Shown: piece by piece, positions 45,398-53,637 of the stretch | Layout: each line of letters begins with the position of its first letter | Position numbering within the stretch: position 1 is the stretch's first letter | DNA from: Bacteroidota bacterium | GTDB taxonomy: Bacteria; Bacteroidota; Bacteroidia; Sphingobacteriales; Sphingobacteriaceae | NCBI GenBank assembly: GCA_026224775.1 | Contig: JAMFRP010000003.1 | Location: 1-64,000 of the forward strand | Direction of reading: 5' to 3' | Length of the DNA stretch: 64,000 nt | Program-made: the position numbers and the translations under genes | Notes under the pieces: model-generated | Seen by the model: the letters and a program-made list of their open reading frames with translations, nothing else | Databases searched by the model: none | What the model was told of the DNA's origin: nothing

Positions 45398-46219
45398 TTA
45401 ACTTAAAAATTTTTTCCCAAGCAAGTTCAAGAAGGTTTTAATGGGAAGCATCTTACGCAATAAAACCACCATCTTTGCATCTTTTCCAACCACGGTTCTG
45501 AAAGCTGTACTTTTACCCGTTGCCAGCTTATAAATTTCATCAACTATCGGTTGTGCATTTGAATTGGGTTCGGCGCTGGTTGCCGCGGTCAGTACGGCTG
45601 AAACTTTACCCGTGATCAGGTCATAATCTTTTATGGTTTCGCTCTTGCTAAAAGTAACATTTTCGCCGAAGGAAGATCCAAACCCCCCGGGCTCCACTAA
45701 ATGCAAGCCGATATTCAAGGGTTTTAATTCAAAGGTCAGGCCTTCGGTTAATCCCTCTAAAGCGAATTTAGACATATTGTATAAAGAGCCTAATGGTAAG
45801 GCTGTGCTGACACCCATCAACGAACTGATATTAATAATTTGTCCTGCCCGTTTGGCCCTGAAATGCGGAAGGACCGCGCGAATCACATTGATTACCCCTT
45901 TAACATTAACCGCAAATTGCTTTTCGATATCGGCATCGTTCGTTAACTCCAGTGCGCCATACATACCGATGCCAGCATTGTTAACCACCACATCTACATT
46001 GCCAAAAGTGGTAATGGCATCGTTAACTGCTGTTGTTGCCGTTTCTGCTTGCGTAACATCCAGTTTAAAAAGTTTTACGTTTGAGAATTTTGTCAGTTCT
46101 TTTTCCTTTTCAGGGCTGCGCATTGTTGCCGCCACATTCCAACCCTTATTTGCAAAATGTATTGCCGTTAATTTTCCGAGTCCTGTGCTTGTGCCGGTTA
46201 TAAATATTGTTTTTGCCAT
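45398..46219 (-). CDS. SDR oxidoreductase
   Basis: 273 residues with T-G-T-S-T-G-L-G near 7-14, N-N-A-G near 83-86 and Y-N-M-S-K near 151-155, the latter two in the active-site region. It is divergent from an HxlR regulator; the two -7 boxes are back to back. The SDR is therefore probably repressed or activated by that regulator. The substrate is unknown. Confidence 0.88.
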   Translation of the reverse strand: MAKTIFITGTSTGLGKLTAIHFANKGWNVAATMRSPEKEKELTKFSNVKLFKLDVTQAETATTAVNDAITTFGNVDVVVNNAGIGMYGALELTNDADIEKQFAVNVKGVINVIRAVLPHFRAKRAGQIINISSLMGVSTALPLGSLYNMSKFALEGLTEGLTFELKPLNIGLHLVEPGGFGSSFGENVTFSKSETIKDYDLITGKVSAVLTAATSAEPNSNAQPIVDEIYKLATGKSTAFRTVVGKDAKMVVLLRKMLPIKTFLNLLGKKFLS

Positions 46220-46234
46220 TTGATTAAATTTTTA

Positions 46235-46288
46235 CAAACGTATATCTTTGTTGGTATATATTCGTAACCAGTATACTCAGGTATACCA
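46235..46288. promoter_or_regulatory. Back-to-back promoters and HxlR operator
   Basis: The minus-strand -7 box TACGTTTG (46235-46242) and plus-strand -7 box TATCTTTG (46243-46250) touch. Next to them lie TGGTATA (46252) and its inverse TATACCA (46282), with GTATAC at 46271 and 46281. The repeats cover the expected start of the HxlR transcript and the upstream part of the SDR promoter, fitting autoregulation plus control of the SDR. Confidence 0.65.
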
Positions 46289-46303
46289 CAATCATGACAC
46301 ATT

Positions 46304-46657
46304 ATGGACAATACATTAATAATTAGAAATGAGGTTCAGGAAATTCAGGCCTTGCAGGATACACTTTATGTAATAGGAGGCAAATGGCGGTTGCCGATCA
46401 TGAACTCATTATGCAATGGCAATACCCGGTTTAGGGAAATAGAGAGGAGCATTCCCGGAATTACCACCCGGATGCTATCCAAAGAATTACGGGAACTTGA
46501 ACAAAATGGCATTATAAGCCGGACTGTACATGACAACTCTCCAGTACTTGTTGAATATAAAACAACTGAGTATTGCAAAACATTCAGCAGTATCTTACTT
46601 GAAATGATCAGGTGGGGAATTGAGCATAAAAAGCATATAACCCGAAAGAGCGAATAA
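46304..46657 (+). CDS. HxlR-family winged-helix regulator
   Basis: 117 residues matching the HxlR fold throughout (Y-V-I-G-G-K-W-R-L-P-I-M near 23-34, F-R-E-I-E-R-S-I-P-G-I-T, and M-L-S-K-E-L-R-E-L-E). These regulators often respond to electrophiles or redox stress and control a divergent oxidoreductase, as seen here. The single Cys22-type sensor of some members is not obvious. Confidence 0.88.
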   Translation: MDNTLIIRNEVQEIQALQDTLYVIGGKWRLPIMNSLCNGNTRFREIERSIPGITTRMLSKELRELEQNGIISRTVHDNSPVLVEYKTTEYCKTFSSILLEMIRWGIEHKKHITRKSE

Positions 46658-46710
46658 TTTTCATAAAATCCAAAGACACCCCGCTCCCAATTATAATAGA
46701 TTAGAAACAA

Positions 46711-46738
46711 AAAAGGAATGCAAAATGCATCCCCTTTT
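46711..46738. terminator. Terminator between HxlR and the toxin-antitoxin pair
   Basis: AAAAGG-ATGC and GCAT-CCTTTT pair around a short A-rich loop, placed between the convergent ends at 46657 and 46771. Confidence 0.6.
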
Positions 46739-46770
46739 AAGTACCGAAATACGATACCGAAATTATTTAA

Positions 46771-47076
46771 TTACAACTGCACGGATAATTGTAAATGTCC
46801 ATTAAGGCCGTTCTCAACTATGTTTTGAAGCGTGGACAGCCGCACATCTTTCAGGTTGTTTTCAACTTTCGAGATATAGGCCTTCGTTGTACCGCATTTT
46901 TTAGCCAATTCTTCTTGTGTCATTCCTTTAGACAACCGGGCCTCTTTCAACATTACACCAAGTATAAAATCTTCTGCTTCCCATTCATATTTGTCACGCG
47001 AAGGAGTTCCCAACAGTCCATATTCACGATCTTTTAATTCATCGAATGTAGTTATATCTTTATTTAGCGTTTTCAT
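46771..47076 (-). CDS. higA: HigA-like antitoxin, XRE-family
   Basis: 101 residues with a Cro/CI-type HTH at about 45-90 (M-T-Q-E-E-L-A-K-K-C-G-T-T-K-A-Y-I-S-K). Its start overlaps the end of the toxin gene by 17 bases, the toxin-first order of HigBA modules. It should bind and silence both the toxin and the operon promoter. Confidence 0.85.
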   Translation of the reverse strand: MKTLNKDITTFDELKDREYGLLGTPSRDKYEWEAEDFILGVMLKEARLSKGMTQEELAKKCGTTKAYISKVENNLKDVRLSTLQNIVENGLNGHLQLSVQL

Positions 47077-47398
47077 ACTGCTTTTTAATTTTTAATGCTT
47101 TTTCAATTTCTTTAACCGGCGTTTTCATCGTTTTCTTTTGAAAGCCATTCATCAGAACTACTAATTTTCCTCTATCGAAAAAACAAAAGATCCTGAAAAT
47201 ATCACTACCTGCCTGAACCCGGATTTCATACAATCTTTCGGTTCCTTTAATATGCTTTAAATATTGCTCAGGTATCTGAAAACAAGTTTCAATCAGATCG
47301 AGTGTCCAATTTATTTTCTTCCTGATTTTTGGCTTTTGAGCTTCATAAAAATCAAGAAAATACCGTTCGTGAAAAAATACTTTTCTAATTCTTTCCAT
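47060..47398 (-). CDS. higB: HigB-like toxin (RelE/ParE superfamily, Gp49 type)
   Basis: 112 residues with the toxin fold pattern: R-L-Y-E-I-R-V-Q-A-G-S-D-I-F-R-I-F-C-F-F and L-M-N-G-F-Q-K-K. Members are ribosome-dependent mRNA interferases. It is the first gene of the pair and has a short upstream region facing the kinase remnant. Confidence 0.85.
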   Translation of the reverse strand: MERIRKVFFHERYFLDFYEAQKPKIRKKINWTLDLIETCFQIPEQYLKHIKGTERLYEIRVQAGSDIFRIFCFFDRGKLVVLMNGFQKKTMKTPVKEIEKALKIKKQYENAK

Positions 47399-47442
47399 AC
47401 AAATTTAATTAAAGTAGCCCAAATAGGCAACTTATTGAATAG

Positions 47443-47861
47443 GATAAGATCCAGGCATCCGGAGCGGTTATCATACGGGGCCTGGAGGTCAAACAATTAC
47501 TTTTTTCGAAGAAGAACCTCCGGAGCATTGTTTATAATTTGATTTCAAACGCCATTAAATTCAGGCGGGAAGAGAGCCCGGTGATCCATATTGCGACAAA
47601 AAACGACGGTGATCATATTATTTTAACGGTGGCTGATAATGGAAAGGGTATCCCTGCAGCATGAAACAGATATTTGACATGTATGGCCAGCTGAACCAGG
47701 ACGTAGAAGGGCACGGCATCGGCCTGTACCTGGCTAAGAAAATCGTAAATGCTGCAGGCGGTAATATCGTCGTAGCGAGTGAACCGGGAATTGGAACTAC
47801 TTTTAGTATCTATATTAAAATGGAAGCCGAAAAAATAACACCTACCCCCTTTTTAAATTAA
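47443..47861 (+). pseudogene. Histidine kinase remnant (ATPase domain only, frameshifted)
   Basis: From 47443 the frame reads K-I-Q-A-S-G-A-V-I, then V-K-Q-L-L-F-S-K-K-N-L-R-S-I-V-Y-N-L-I-S-N-A and D-N-G-K-G-I-P, and hits a stop. The other frame continues K-Q-I-F-D-M-Y-G-Q-L-N, G-H-G-I-G-L-Y-L and G-I-G-T-T-F. Together they make a HATPase_c domain with N, G1 and G2 boxes, split near 47660. Sensor and HisKA regions are missing. The receiver gene starts 4 bases later, so it was once a kinase-receiver pair. Confidence 0.8.
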
Positions 47862-47865
47862 CCAT

Positions 47866-48228
47866 ATGAAAAAAATATTGATACTGGATGACGATAAGGA
47901 TAATCTGGAGATACTTTCCTTTATTTTAACGGAATATGGCTATGAAGTAAAGGGGCGACTATGCGGTGACACGCTGTTTGACGACATTAAAACTTATCAG
48001 CCGGACCTGATCCTAATGGATGTGATGCTGGCCGACCTGGACGGGCGGGAGCTCTGCCGGAATATTAAGGAAAATCGTCTGACCGCATTCCTACCAGTGA
48101 TCCTGGTCTCCGGGACACACGACCTTTCGGAATCTATGCATCTGCCGGGCGCACCGGATGATTATATCGCTAAACCATACGATATCGACCTCTTAATTAA
48201 CAGGGTTGCTAAGCATCTTGCGGCCTGA
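47866..48228 (+). CDS. Single-domain response regulator (receiver)
   Basis: 120 residues: acidic pocket D-D-D near 8-10, phospho-acceptor Asp52 in L-M-D-V-M, conserved S/T at V-S-G-T and Lys in A-K-P-Y-D. There is no output domain. Its partner kinase just upstream is broken, so any phosphate must come from another kinase, for example the one at 62354. Confidence 0.88.
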   Translation: MKKILILDDDKDNLEILSFILTEYGYEVKGRLCGDTLFDDIKTYQPDLILMDVMLADLDGRELCRNIKENRLTAFLPVILVSGTHDLSESMHLPGAPDDYIAKPYDIDLLINRVAKHLAA

Positions 48229-48229
48229 C

Positions 48230-49465
48230 TTAGAATGCTTCTCCGATATTTAATACGACAGCATTGTAGCCTTTACTGAAAGCATAATCGATTCCGATAT
48301 TGGTGTTGGAGCCCTTATTGAATTTTATCCTTAACCCGGTACCGGCAGCCGGGTGCCAGGATTTGAAAAGGGTGCCGGAACCGCTGACGGTATTGACATC
48401 GGTAAAGACTACAAAACCAAGCAGGCCATTGGCCGTAATATCCCGCCGGTATTCGCTCTCCAGGTAAAACAAGGATTTTCCACGGTAACGGTTTTGATCT
48501 AAACCCTCACCTGAACGGTTATAAGGATCCCAGCCAATGCTCGGCAGATCAAGGTAAGGCGCGTTGCTATCAAATACGGTCCAGAAATAGGACCAGAAAG
48601 CCAGTGTGTTCTGCTGGTTTTTATTGGCCGGGTTCAACGGCACATACTTTCTCACATCCACATATAATGAATTCCAGGTCTGATCGCTGCCCATAAAGGT
48701 TGGATTAATCCGGTAGACGATATTCACATACGAGCCGGGCATTGGGTTGATGGAATTGTTACGGGTATCGTACAACAGGTCCAGGTTAACGCCCGAGGAT
48801 ACTGAGCTGCCATTGGTGCCATAATTATAGCCGGTAAATTGCTTCAGATCGACTGCCGGGTCATCACTTTTGATACTGCTGCGGTAATCGACATTGTAAC
48901 CACCACCGACAAAAAAATAAGGCTTGATCCGCTTGAGTGCAGTCTGGTAAAAACGGATATAATTATCATCCACTAAGGTCTTATCACTGGAAGAATGGTT
49001 ACTACCTAAGCCCCAGGTGTATTGAGGATAAACCAGGAAACGGATATCCCCCTGGATATTCCAGGTATTATCTTTCAGCCAGATACTCGAACGCAGCGGC
49101 AGGCCAAACCTGCTCTTCAGATTCCAGTAAGGCGCGAAGGTGGCACTGGATAAGTTAGTAGTGCTTTGCGGGCCGAGGTAAGTGCCGGCCGTGGTACTGG
49201 TGATCAGCGCCCTTCCCGTGCCGCCGGGTACCGATCCGGGAATAGGTAAAAAAGAAAAATAGATCTTCTTTTCCCGCTGTGTTTTGGGTTGCTGTGGGTT
49301 AATGTTAAAGAGTTGCCTGGCAAGGTCGATCAAGTCAGTTTGGCGGGAGGTATCTTTTACCGCGCTCTGCTTGGGGATCATATTGGAGGCATCCTGGGCC
49401 AGCAACGTAACAGGAGAACAGCAAAGCAGGAACACAATCGTTTGAAATAATTTAGTCATTTTCAT
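48230..49465 (-). CDS. Omp85/BamA-type outer membrane barrel protein without POTRA domains
   Basis: 411 residues with a signal peptide (to about residue 23, L-L-A-Q). The rest reads as alternating strands of a bacterial surface antigen barrel, with closing G-T-G-L-R-I-K-F near the C-terminus and a final aromatic residue (A-F). BamA/TamA proteins are longer and start with POTRA repeats; none are seen here. A role in surface protein or lipid display is possible. It follows the 108-residue gene by 10 bases. Confidence 0.78.
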   Translation of the reverse strand: MKMTKLFQTIVFLLCCSPVTLLAQDASNMIPKQSAVKDTSRQTDLIDLARQLFNINPQQPKTQREKKIYFSFLPIPGSVPGGTGRALITSTTAGTYLGPQSTTNLSSATFAPYWNLKSRFGLPLRSSIWLKDNTWNIQGDIRFLVYPQYTWGLGSNHSSSDKTLVDDNYIRFYQTALKRIKPYFFVGGGYNVDYRSSIKSDDPAVDLKQFTGYNYGTNGSSVSSGVNLDLLYDTRNNSINPMPGSYVNIVYRINPTFMGSDQTWNSLYVDVRKYVPLNPANKNQQNTLAFWSYFWTVFDSNAPYLDLPSIGWDPYNRSGEGLDQNRYRGKSLFYLESEYRRDITANGLLGFVVFTDVNTVSGSGTLFKSWHPAAGTGLRIKFNKGSNTNIGIDYAFSKGYNAVVLNIGEAF

Positions 49466-49475
49466 GTTAGTATTC

Positions 49476-49802
49476 TTAGCGTATTAGTCTGTTGGGGCTG
49501 TAAGCCACCAGGTATTGTAAACGTTGCCTCCGGATAGCGGCTGTATCCAAAGTATTTTCCAATCCGGCCGGTTTCTGCGTTAGTTTGAATTTAACGGCTT
49601 CAAGTAATTCTGCGAGTATTTCGGGCAGTACACTTGCAGACAGCGTCGGGAAATATTGCTTTTCAATCGCCGCTTTTCCCGCGCTGTTAGCCATGCTAAC
49701 CACCCAATGCTCATCAGCTTTAAAACCGAATTCGCGGGCGCAATTCTTCAGGTCATAGACATAGATCTTAGCCTGGGATTCAATAGTTTGATCGTTATTC
49801 AT
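49476..49802 (-). CDS. Hypothetical protein, 108 residues
   Basis: Mostly helical prediction, no signal peptide and no motif recognised. It is sandwiched between a 43-residue basic protein gene (its ATG follows that stop directly) and the barrel protein gene, so it is part of a three-gene unit. Function unknown. Confidence 0.6.
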   Translation of the reverse strand: MNNDQTIESQAKIYVYDLKNCAREFGFKADEHWVVSMANSAGKAAIEKQYFPTLSASVLPEILAELLEAVKFKLTQKPAGLENTLDTAAIRRQRLQYLVAYSPNRLIR

Positions 49803-49934
49803 TTACTTTTTATTGTTCATTACTACGTCGTCTTTCGACACGGTTTTCTTGCCTGCCTGGTAATCTGAAGTCGATTTTTTACCTTCAGCCGCAGGGGCCT
49901 TTTTGACATTTTTACTGCCTTTATCCTTACTCAT
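49803..49934 (-). CDS. Small Lys-rich protein, 43 residues
   Basis: ATG at 49934, stop at 49803. The product (M-S-K-D-K-G-S-K-N-V-K-K-A-P-A-A-E-G) is about one-third lysine and lacks hydrophobic segments, so it should be disordered. Similar short basic proteins are common in this family of bacteria. The stop and the next ATG are contiguous, so translation is coupled to the 108-residue gene. Confidence 0.6.
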   Translation of the reverse strand: MSKDKGSKNVKKAPAAEGKKSTSDYQAGKKTVSKDDVVMNNKK

Positions 49935-50029
49935 GATATTGTGTTTAATGATTTGAATTAATATGCTTTCCTCAGTTTGAGGATACGCAGCCAGTGCATG
50001 ATTTTCATCACCGGGTAATTTGGTACATT

Positions 50030-50293
50030 TCTACGAAAAAATGTGGCAAATGCGGGTCCTGTTCCATGTCGCTGTAAGCATGGTGCGCCCGCTGCATTGG
50101 TGCATTAAAGCATAAGCACGGGGGGGGGTAAAAAGGAAGCGTCCTCAAAAAGATAGGTCAGTAAATAAAACACCCGTTCCCAGAATTTATTGGTGGTAAA
50201 CGTGCGGTGAGAGGCGTGGCGATGCAGGAAGAATGTTTGAAAGAACTGTGACAGGAACCAGTGGGCAATAAAAAACAAAAAGATAATCAGCAT
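50030..50293 (-). pseudogene. Acyl-CoA/fatty acid desaturase remnant with multiple frameshifts
   Basis: From 50293 the frame gives M-L-I-I-F-L-F-F-I-A-H-W-F-L-S-Q-F-F, then F-L-H-R-H-A-S-H-R, the first histidine box of membrane desaturases, and ends after S-F-L-P-P. A run of nine C in the message (plus-strand G9 near 50130-50138) marks the first break. Another frame continues with R-A-Y-A-L-M-H and a third with H-H-A-Y-S-D-M-E-Q-D-P-H-L-P-H-F, the second histidine box. Only the front third of the enzyme remains. Confidence 0.72.
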
Positions 50294-50630
50294 AAAATTG
50301 ATTTAATAGCAATGGGAATTTCCATAACCAAAGCATAGCCCGGCATGGGTAGATGATTTAGTAAACAGAGAGGATTGTTTCACTGTGGCCTGGACTTCAC
50401 AAGGATAGGCAGCGCGTTAATGATTTAGGTGCACTGACCGGCCAAAAAACAGCAGGTTCTTAATAGTATCTTTAAAGATTATAATAATAACGTTCTATAA
50501 ACGGTTTTGTTTGATTACGCTAAATTAGCCAACCCCATGGGCTATTAAGAATAAGTTTTTGTCCCGGAGTGAAACATATATCGATTTAAAAGCTTATTAT
50601 ACAAAGGCTTAAATAACCTTCAAATAAGTT
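50294..50630. other. Gene-free region upstream of the KaiB-like gene
   Basis: No coding frame or repeat was recognised. It holds the upstream sequence of the desaturase remnant (leftward) and of the KaiB-like gene (rightward). Confidence 0.3.
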
Positions 50631-50918
50631 ATGGAAGCTGAGAAATATAAATTGTGCCTGTATATCGCCGGGAAAACCCAAAAGTCCAACAATGCAATCG
50701 AAAATTTGAAAAAATATTGCGAGGAAGAACTGAAAGATAAATATACCGTGGAGATCATTGACCTGCTCGAACATCCTCACCTAGCCGAAGGAGAACAAAT
50801 CATCGCCGTACCAACCCTGGTTAAAAAACTTCCTGCGCCGGTACGTATACTGGTTGGCGATCTCTCTGATAAAATCAAAGTGCTCGTTGGCCTTAACCTG
50901 GTGGCGGATAATGATTAA
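50631..50918 (+). CDS. KaiB-like thioredoxin-fold protein
   Basis: 95 residues with the KaiB-domain pattern: L-C-L-Y-I-A-G-K-T near 8-16, an N-terminal thioredoxin-like beta-alpha-beta, I-I-D-L-L-E-H-P, and A-V-P-T-L-V-K-K-L-P-A-P near 59-70. In cyanobacteria KaiB acts with KaiC in the clock. No KaiA or KaiC gene is seen here, so this is one of the non-clock KaiB-like proteins linked to stress or signalling. Its stop overlaps the opposing gene at 50915 by four bases. Confidence 0.85.
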   Translation: MEAEKYKLCLYIAGKTQKSNNAIENLKKYCEEELKDKYTVEIIDLLEHPHLAEGEQIIAVPTLVKKLPAPVRILVGDLSDKIKVLVGLNLVADND

Positions 50919-51208
50919 CTGGCTTGTAATTCGAGGAAATCTATTAGTTGGTCCTCCAGCAACCCTGTATTATAATCTGCATCAGCCGCGTGGTTAGTAA
51001 CAGTAAGTTCGTTATCGGTTACAGTAACGGTTAGGGCCGGTCCTTCGATCACTTCGGGGAAAAGTACATTGATTACATCATATACGTGAGCGTACTCAAT
51101 TGCCAGGTTGGACCCAAGTTTTTCGTTTATATAATCCGCGAATTCAGTCTTTAACAGGTCAAACAGCTTTTCTGCACTGAGTGGTTTAATATTGTTTATA
51201 GTTGCCAT
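50915..51208 (-). CDS. Hypothetical protein, end of the phosphoketolase operon
   Basis: 97 residues from the ATG at 51208 (M-A-T-I-N-N-I-K-P); a TTG 12 bases upstream is less likely. Acidic, with no recognised domain. It is 47 bases after the H+-ATPase stop on the same strand and overlaps the tail of the convergent KaiB-like gene. Confidence 0.6.
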   Translation of the reverse strand: MATINNIKPLSAEKLFDLLKTEFADYINEKLGSNLAIEYAHVYDVINVLFPEVIEGPALTVTVTDNELTVTNHAADADYNTGLLEDQLIDFLELQAS

Positions 51209-51255
51209 AGGTTTATACAAGCGTTCAAGGGTAATTAAGTTTCAGCTCAAGGCAA

Positions 51256-53637
51256 CTAATTTTCTGGCTGACGCCATTTTCTTAAAAGAACAAATTTCAG
51301 CAGGTCGTTAATGGTAAATGAAATGATAGCAGTATAGCCAATAACAATCAGGGTATCCAATAGCGGCAATGAGGTGAAGGATAACCAACCAAAGGTAACT
51401 AAGATCACGCCCAGTATCATATCGCCGACAATCAGGTACAACAAGGTTTTACTTGGCCATGAGTTCCAGAAATGCCGCTTTTCTCTGACGACAAACAGCG
51501 AAAATAAACCAAAATAAAGGATGATGGTAAAGCTATAAGTGCTTAATGCCGCGTTATTGTTGTTAAGGTTCAAGTAGTGTAAACCATAATAAAGCAGCGG
51601 AAAAGCTTCCACGGTCATCATCAGGCCTAACACCAGCCCGACTTTTGCCAATCCGTTTACGTTCCATTTCGCCGGTTTTTGGGAAATGATCACGTTATCG
51701 GTGGCAAGCGATATTTTTACAAAATCGGTCATAAAAATAATGATCAGAATGGCCGATGCCGAAATGACATATTTACCAAAAACTAGGTAGGCGATCACCA
51801 CAAAACAGGTTTTAAATATGGAACGTGTAATCTTGTTTAATATCCAGATATTGATCCGTTCGAACATTTTACGCCCTGTAATAATGGGGGCAGGAATGCT
51901 GGACAAGCCTTCTTTGGTGAGCACGATACTGGCTGCACCTTTAGCTACGTCTGTTGCATTACTAACTGCTATACCAACTTCGGCCTGCTTTAAAGCAGGC
52001 GAATCGTTAACACCATCGCCGGTCATGCCTACGATATGGCCATTAGCCTGGAAGGTTTTTACAATATTGTATTTGTCCTCTGGGTATACGCCCGCAAATC
52101 CACTGTTTTGTTCCAGTAGTTCTATGGCTTTTTGGGGATCACTTAGGCAGTCCTTGAACACCGAAGCATTTAGTATCTTGTCGCCGATCTGGAGTGCCTT
52201 TGACATTTCCTCTGCAATTGGCAGCGCGTCACCGGTGAGCATTTTTACAGTAACACCCAGTGCTGCTAAGTCCTTAATGATCTGCATGGAGTCTGCACGC
52301 TGCGGGTCATGCAGTGCAACCAGGCCGACAAATTGGGTCTTATTAGCTTTGGTCTGTGCTACAGCTATAGCACGATAGCCGGATTTCGCAAGATCATCGA
52401 TCTGTTTGTTCCAGTTAGTGATAGCCGCTGCATCCAGTTTACAAAGGGGGTACAAGGTTTCTGCCGCGCCTTTAATAACCTCAAACTGGTCATTGCCGTT
52501 TAAAATAGTTGCTTCTGTTTTGCGCGTTTTGGGATCAAATGGGACAAAACTCTTTTGTACAAAGTCGGCAGTGATTAGCTTCTTCTCTTTGGCTGCTCCG
52601 ATCATTGCCATATCTATGGCGTCATGATCTGCTTCTTGTGAAGCTAAGGCTCCGTAAAGCAGCACCTGGTCTTCGGTGAAACCCGTTGCCGGGATGAGTT
52701 TAGCTACGGTAAGCTTATTAATGGTCAGGGTACCTGTCTTATCCACGCATAAGGTGTCCATGCTGGCAGCGTCGTTCGGTGCGTTTAGCCTGGTTACCAA
52801 CACGCCCTGTCTGGAAAGCTCTTTGGAACCGAGCGCCATGCTGATGGTGAACATGGCGGTTAAGGCAACCGGGATCGCGCCCAGCAGCAACACCAGCATC
52901 AATGGCAATAATTGCAGGAAATTCATACCCCTGATCAAGGAAACCGCGAAGGCAACAAGCAATAAAGCAGCCACAATAAATAAAAGCCATTGCACCACTT
53001 TGGCCAGTATTTCATCAATATGCGATTTGGGAGCAGCTGATTTCACCAGTGATGCGGTCTTGCCAAAATACGTATTCAGCCCTGTTAAAGTCACTATGCC
53101 GGTAGCTTCACCCTTAGTAACAATAGAACCAGAATAGACCGTTTTGCCTACAGGCATGTCGACCTCACCCGACTCACCGGTCAAAGCCGACTGGTCGACG
53201 CTTAACTGTCCATCGGTAATCGTAAAGTCGGCAGGCACAAAGTCGCCGATCCTCACCCGGATGATATCACCGGGAACCAGTTCGCGGGCAAGCGTGGTTT
53301 TCCAAATACTGTCCCGCAATAGCTTAACATTGACCTGTAATTTCTTCCTGAGTTCAGCTACCGCATTTGCAGCGCTTTGCTCCAGCGTAAAACTGATCAG
53401 CGCATTTAAAATCAACAGTCCGCCGACCACGTAAGCGTCCGAAAAGTTATGCAGGAATACGGATAGCACCACGATAAATTCCAGCATCCACGCGGTAAGC
53501 CCCCAAAACTTTGATAGAAAGTTAAGGAGGGGGTGCGTTTTATTTTCAGTGATCTCGTTATAACCAAACTGCTTCAGCAAAGCGGGTACTTCACTTTGAC
53601 TTAACCCTGTTGCCGGGTTGGTTTTTAATTCTGCCAT
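51256..53637 (-). CDS. P3-type (plasma-membrane) proton-translocating ATPase
   Basis: 793 residues: A-domain T-G-E-S (153-156), phosphorylation site Asp299 in V-D-K-T-G-T-L-T, hinge G-D-G-V-N-D near 527 and about ten membrane segments. The conserved I-P-V-A-L-T of helix M4 matches plasma-membrane H+-ATPases of archaea and plants. It hydrolyses ATP to pump protons out of the cell. Its start overlaps the phosphoketolase stop by 13 bases, so the two are translated together. Confidence 0.9.
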   Translation of the reverse strand: MAELKTNPATGLSQSEVPALLKQFGYNEITENKTHPLLNFLSKFWGLTAWMLEFIVVLSVFLHNFSDAYVVGGLLILNALISFTLEQSAANAVAELRKKLQVNVKLLRDSIWKTTLARELVPGDIIRVRIGDFVPADFTITDGQLSVDQSALTGESGEVDMPVGKTVYSGSIVTKGEATGIVTLTGLNTYFGKTASLVKSAAPKSHIDEILAKVVQWLLFIVAALLLVAFAVSLIRGMNFLQLLPLMLVLLLGAIPVALTAMFTISMALGSKELSRQGVLVTRLNAPNDAASMDTLCVDKTGTLTINKLTVAKLIPATGFTEDQVLLYGALASQEADHDAIDMAMIGAAKEKKLITADFVQKSFVPFDPKTRKTEATILNGNDQFEVIKGAAETLYPLCKLDAAAITNWNKQIDDLAKSGYRAIAVAQTKANKTQFVGLVALHDPQRADSMQIIKDLAALGVTVKMLTGDALPIAEEMSKALQIGDKILNASVFKDCLSDPQKAIELLEQNSGFAGVYPEDKYNIVKTFQANGHIVGMTGDGVNDSPALKQAEVGIAVSNATDVAKGAASIVLTKEGLSSIPAPIITGRKMFERINIWILNKITRSIFKTCFVVIAYLVFGKYVISASAILIIIFMTDFVKISLATDNVIISQKPAKWNVNGLAKVGLVLGLMMTVEAFPLLYYGLHYLNLNNNNAALSTYSFTIILYFGLFSLFVVREKRHFWNSWPSKTLLYLIVGDMILGVILVTFGWLSFTSLPLLDTLIVIGYTAIISFTINDLLKFVLLRKWRQPEN

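Noticed and set aside
45633..46223. 196-codon frame antisense to an SDR gene
   Set aside because: The SDR on the opposite strand has all its motifs; this is a frame effect.
47060..47398. Possible anti-phage defence island around the toxin gene
   Set aside because: Only a plain HigBA-type pair is present; no restriction, nuclease or other defence gene flanks it.
51818..52378. 186-codon frame antisense to the H+-ATPase
   Set aside because: Overlaps the conserved P and N domains of the ATPase; no independent evidence.
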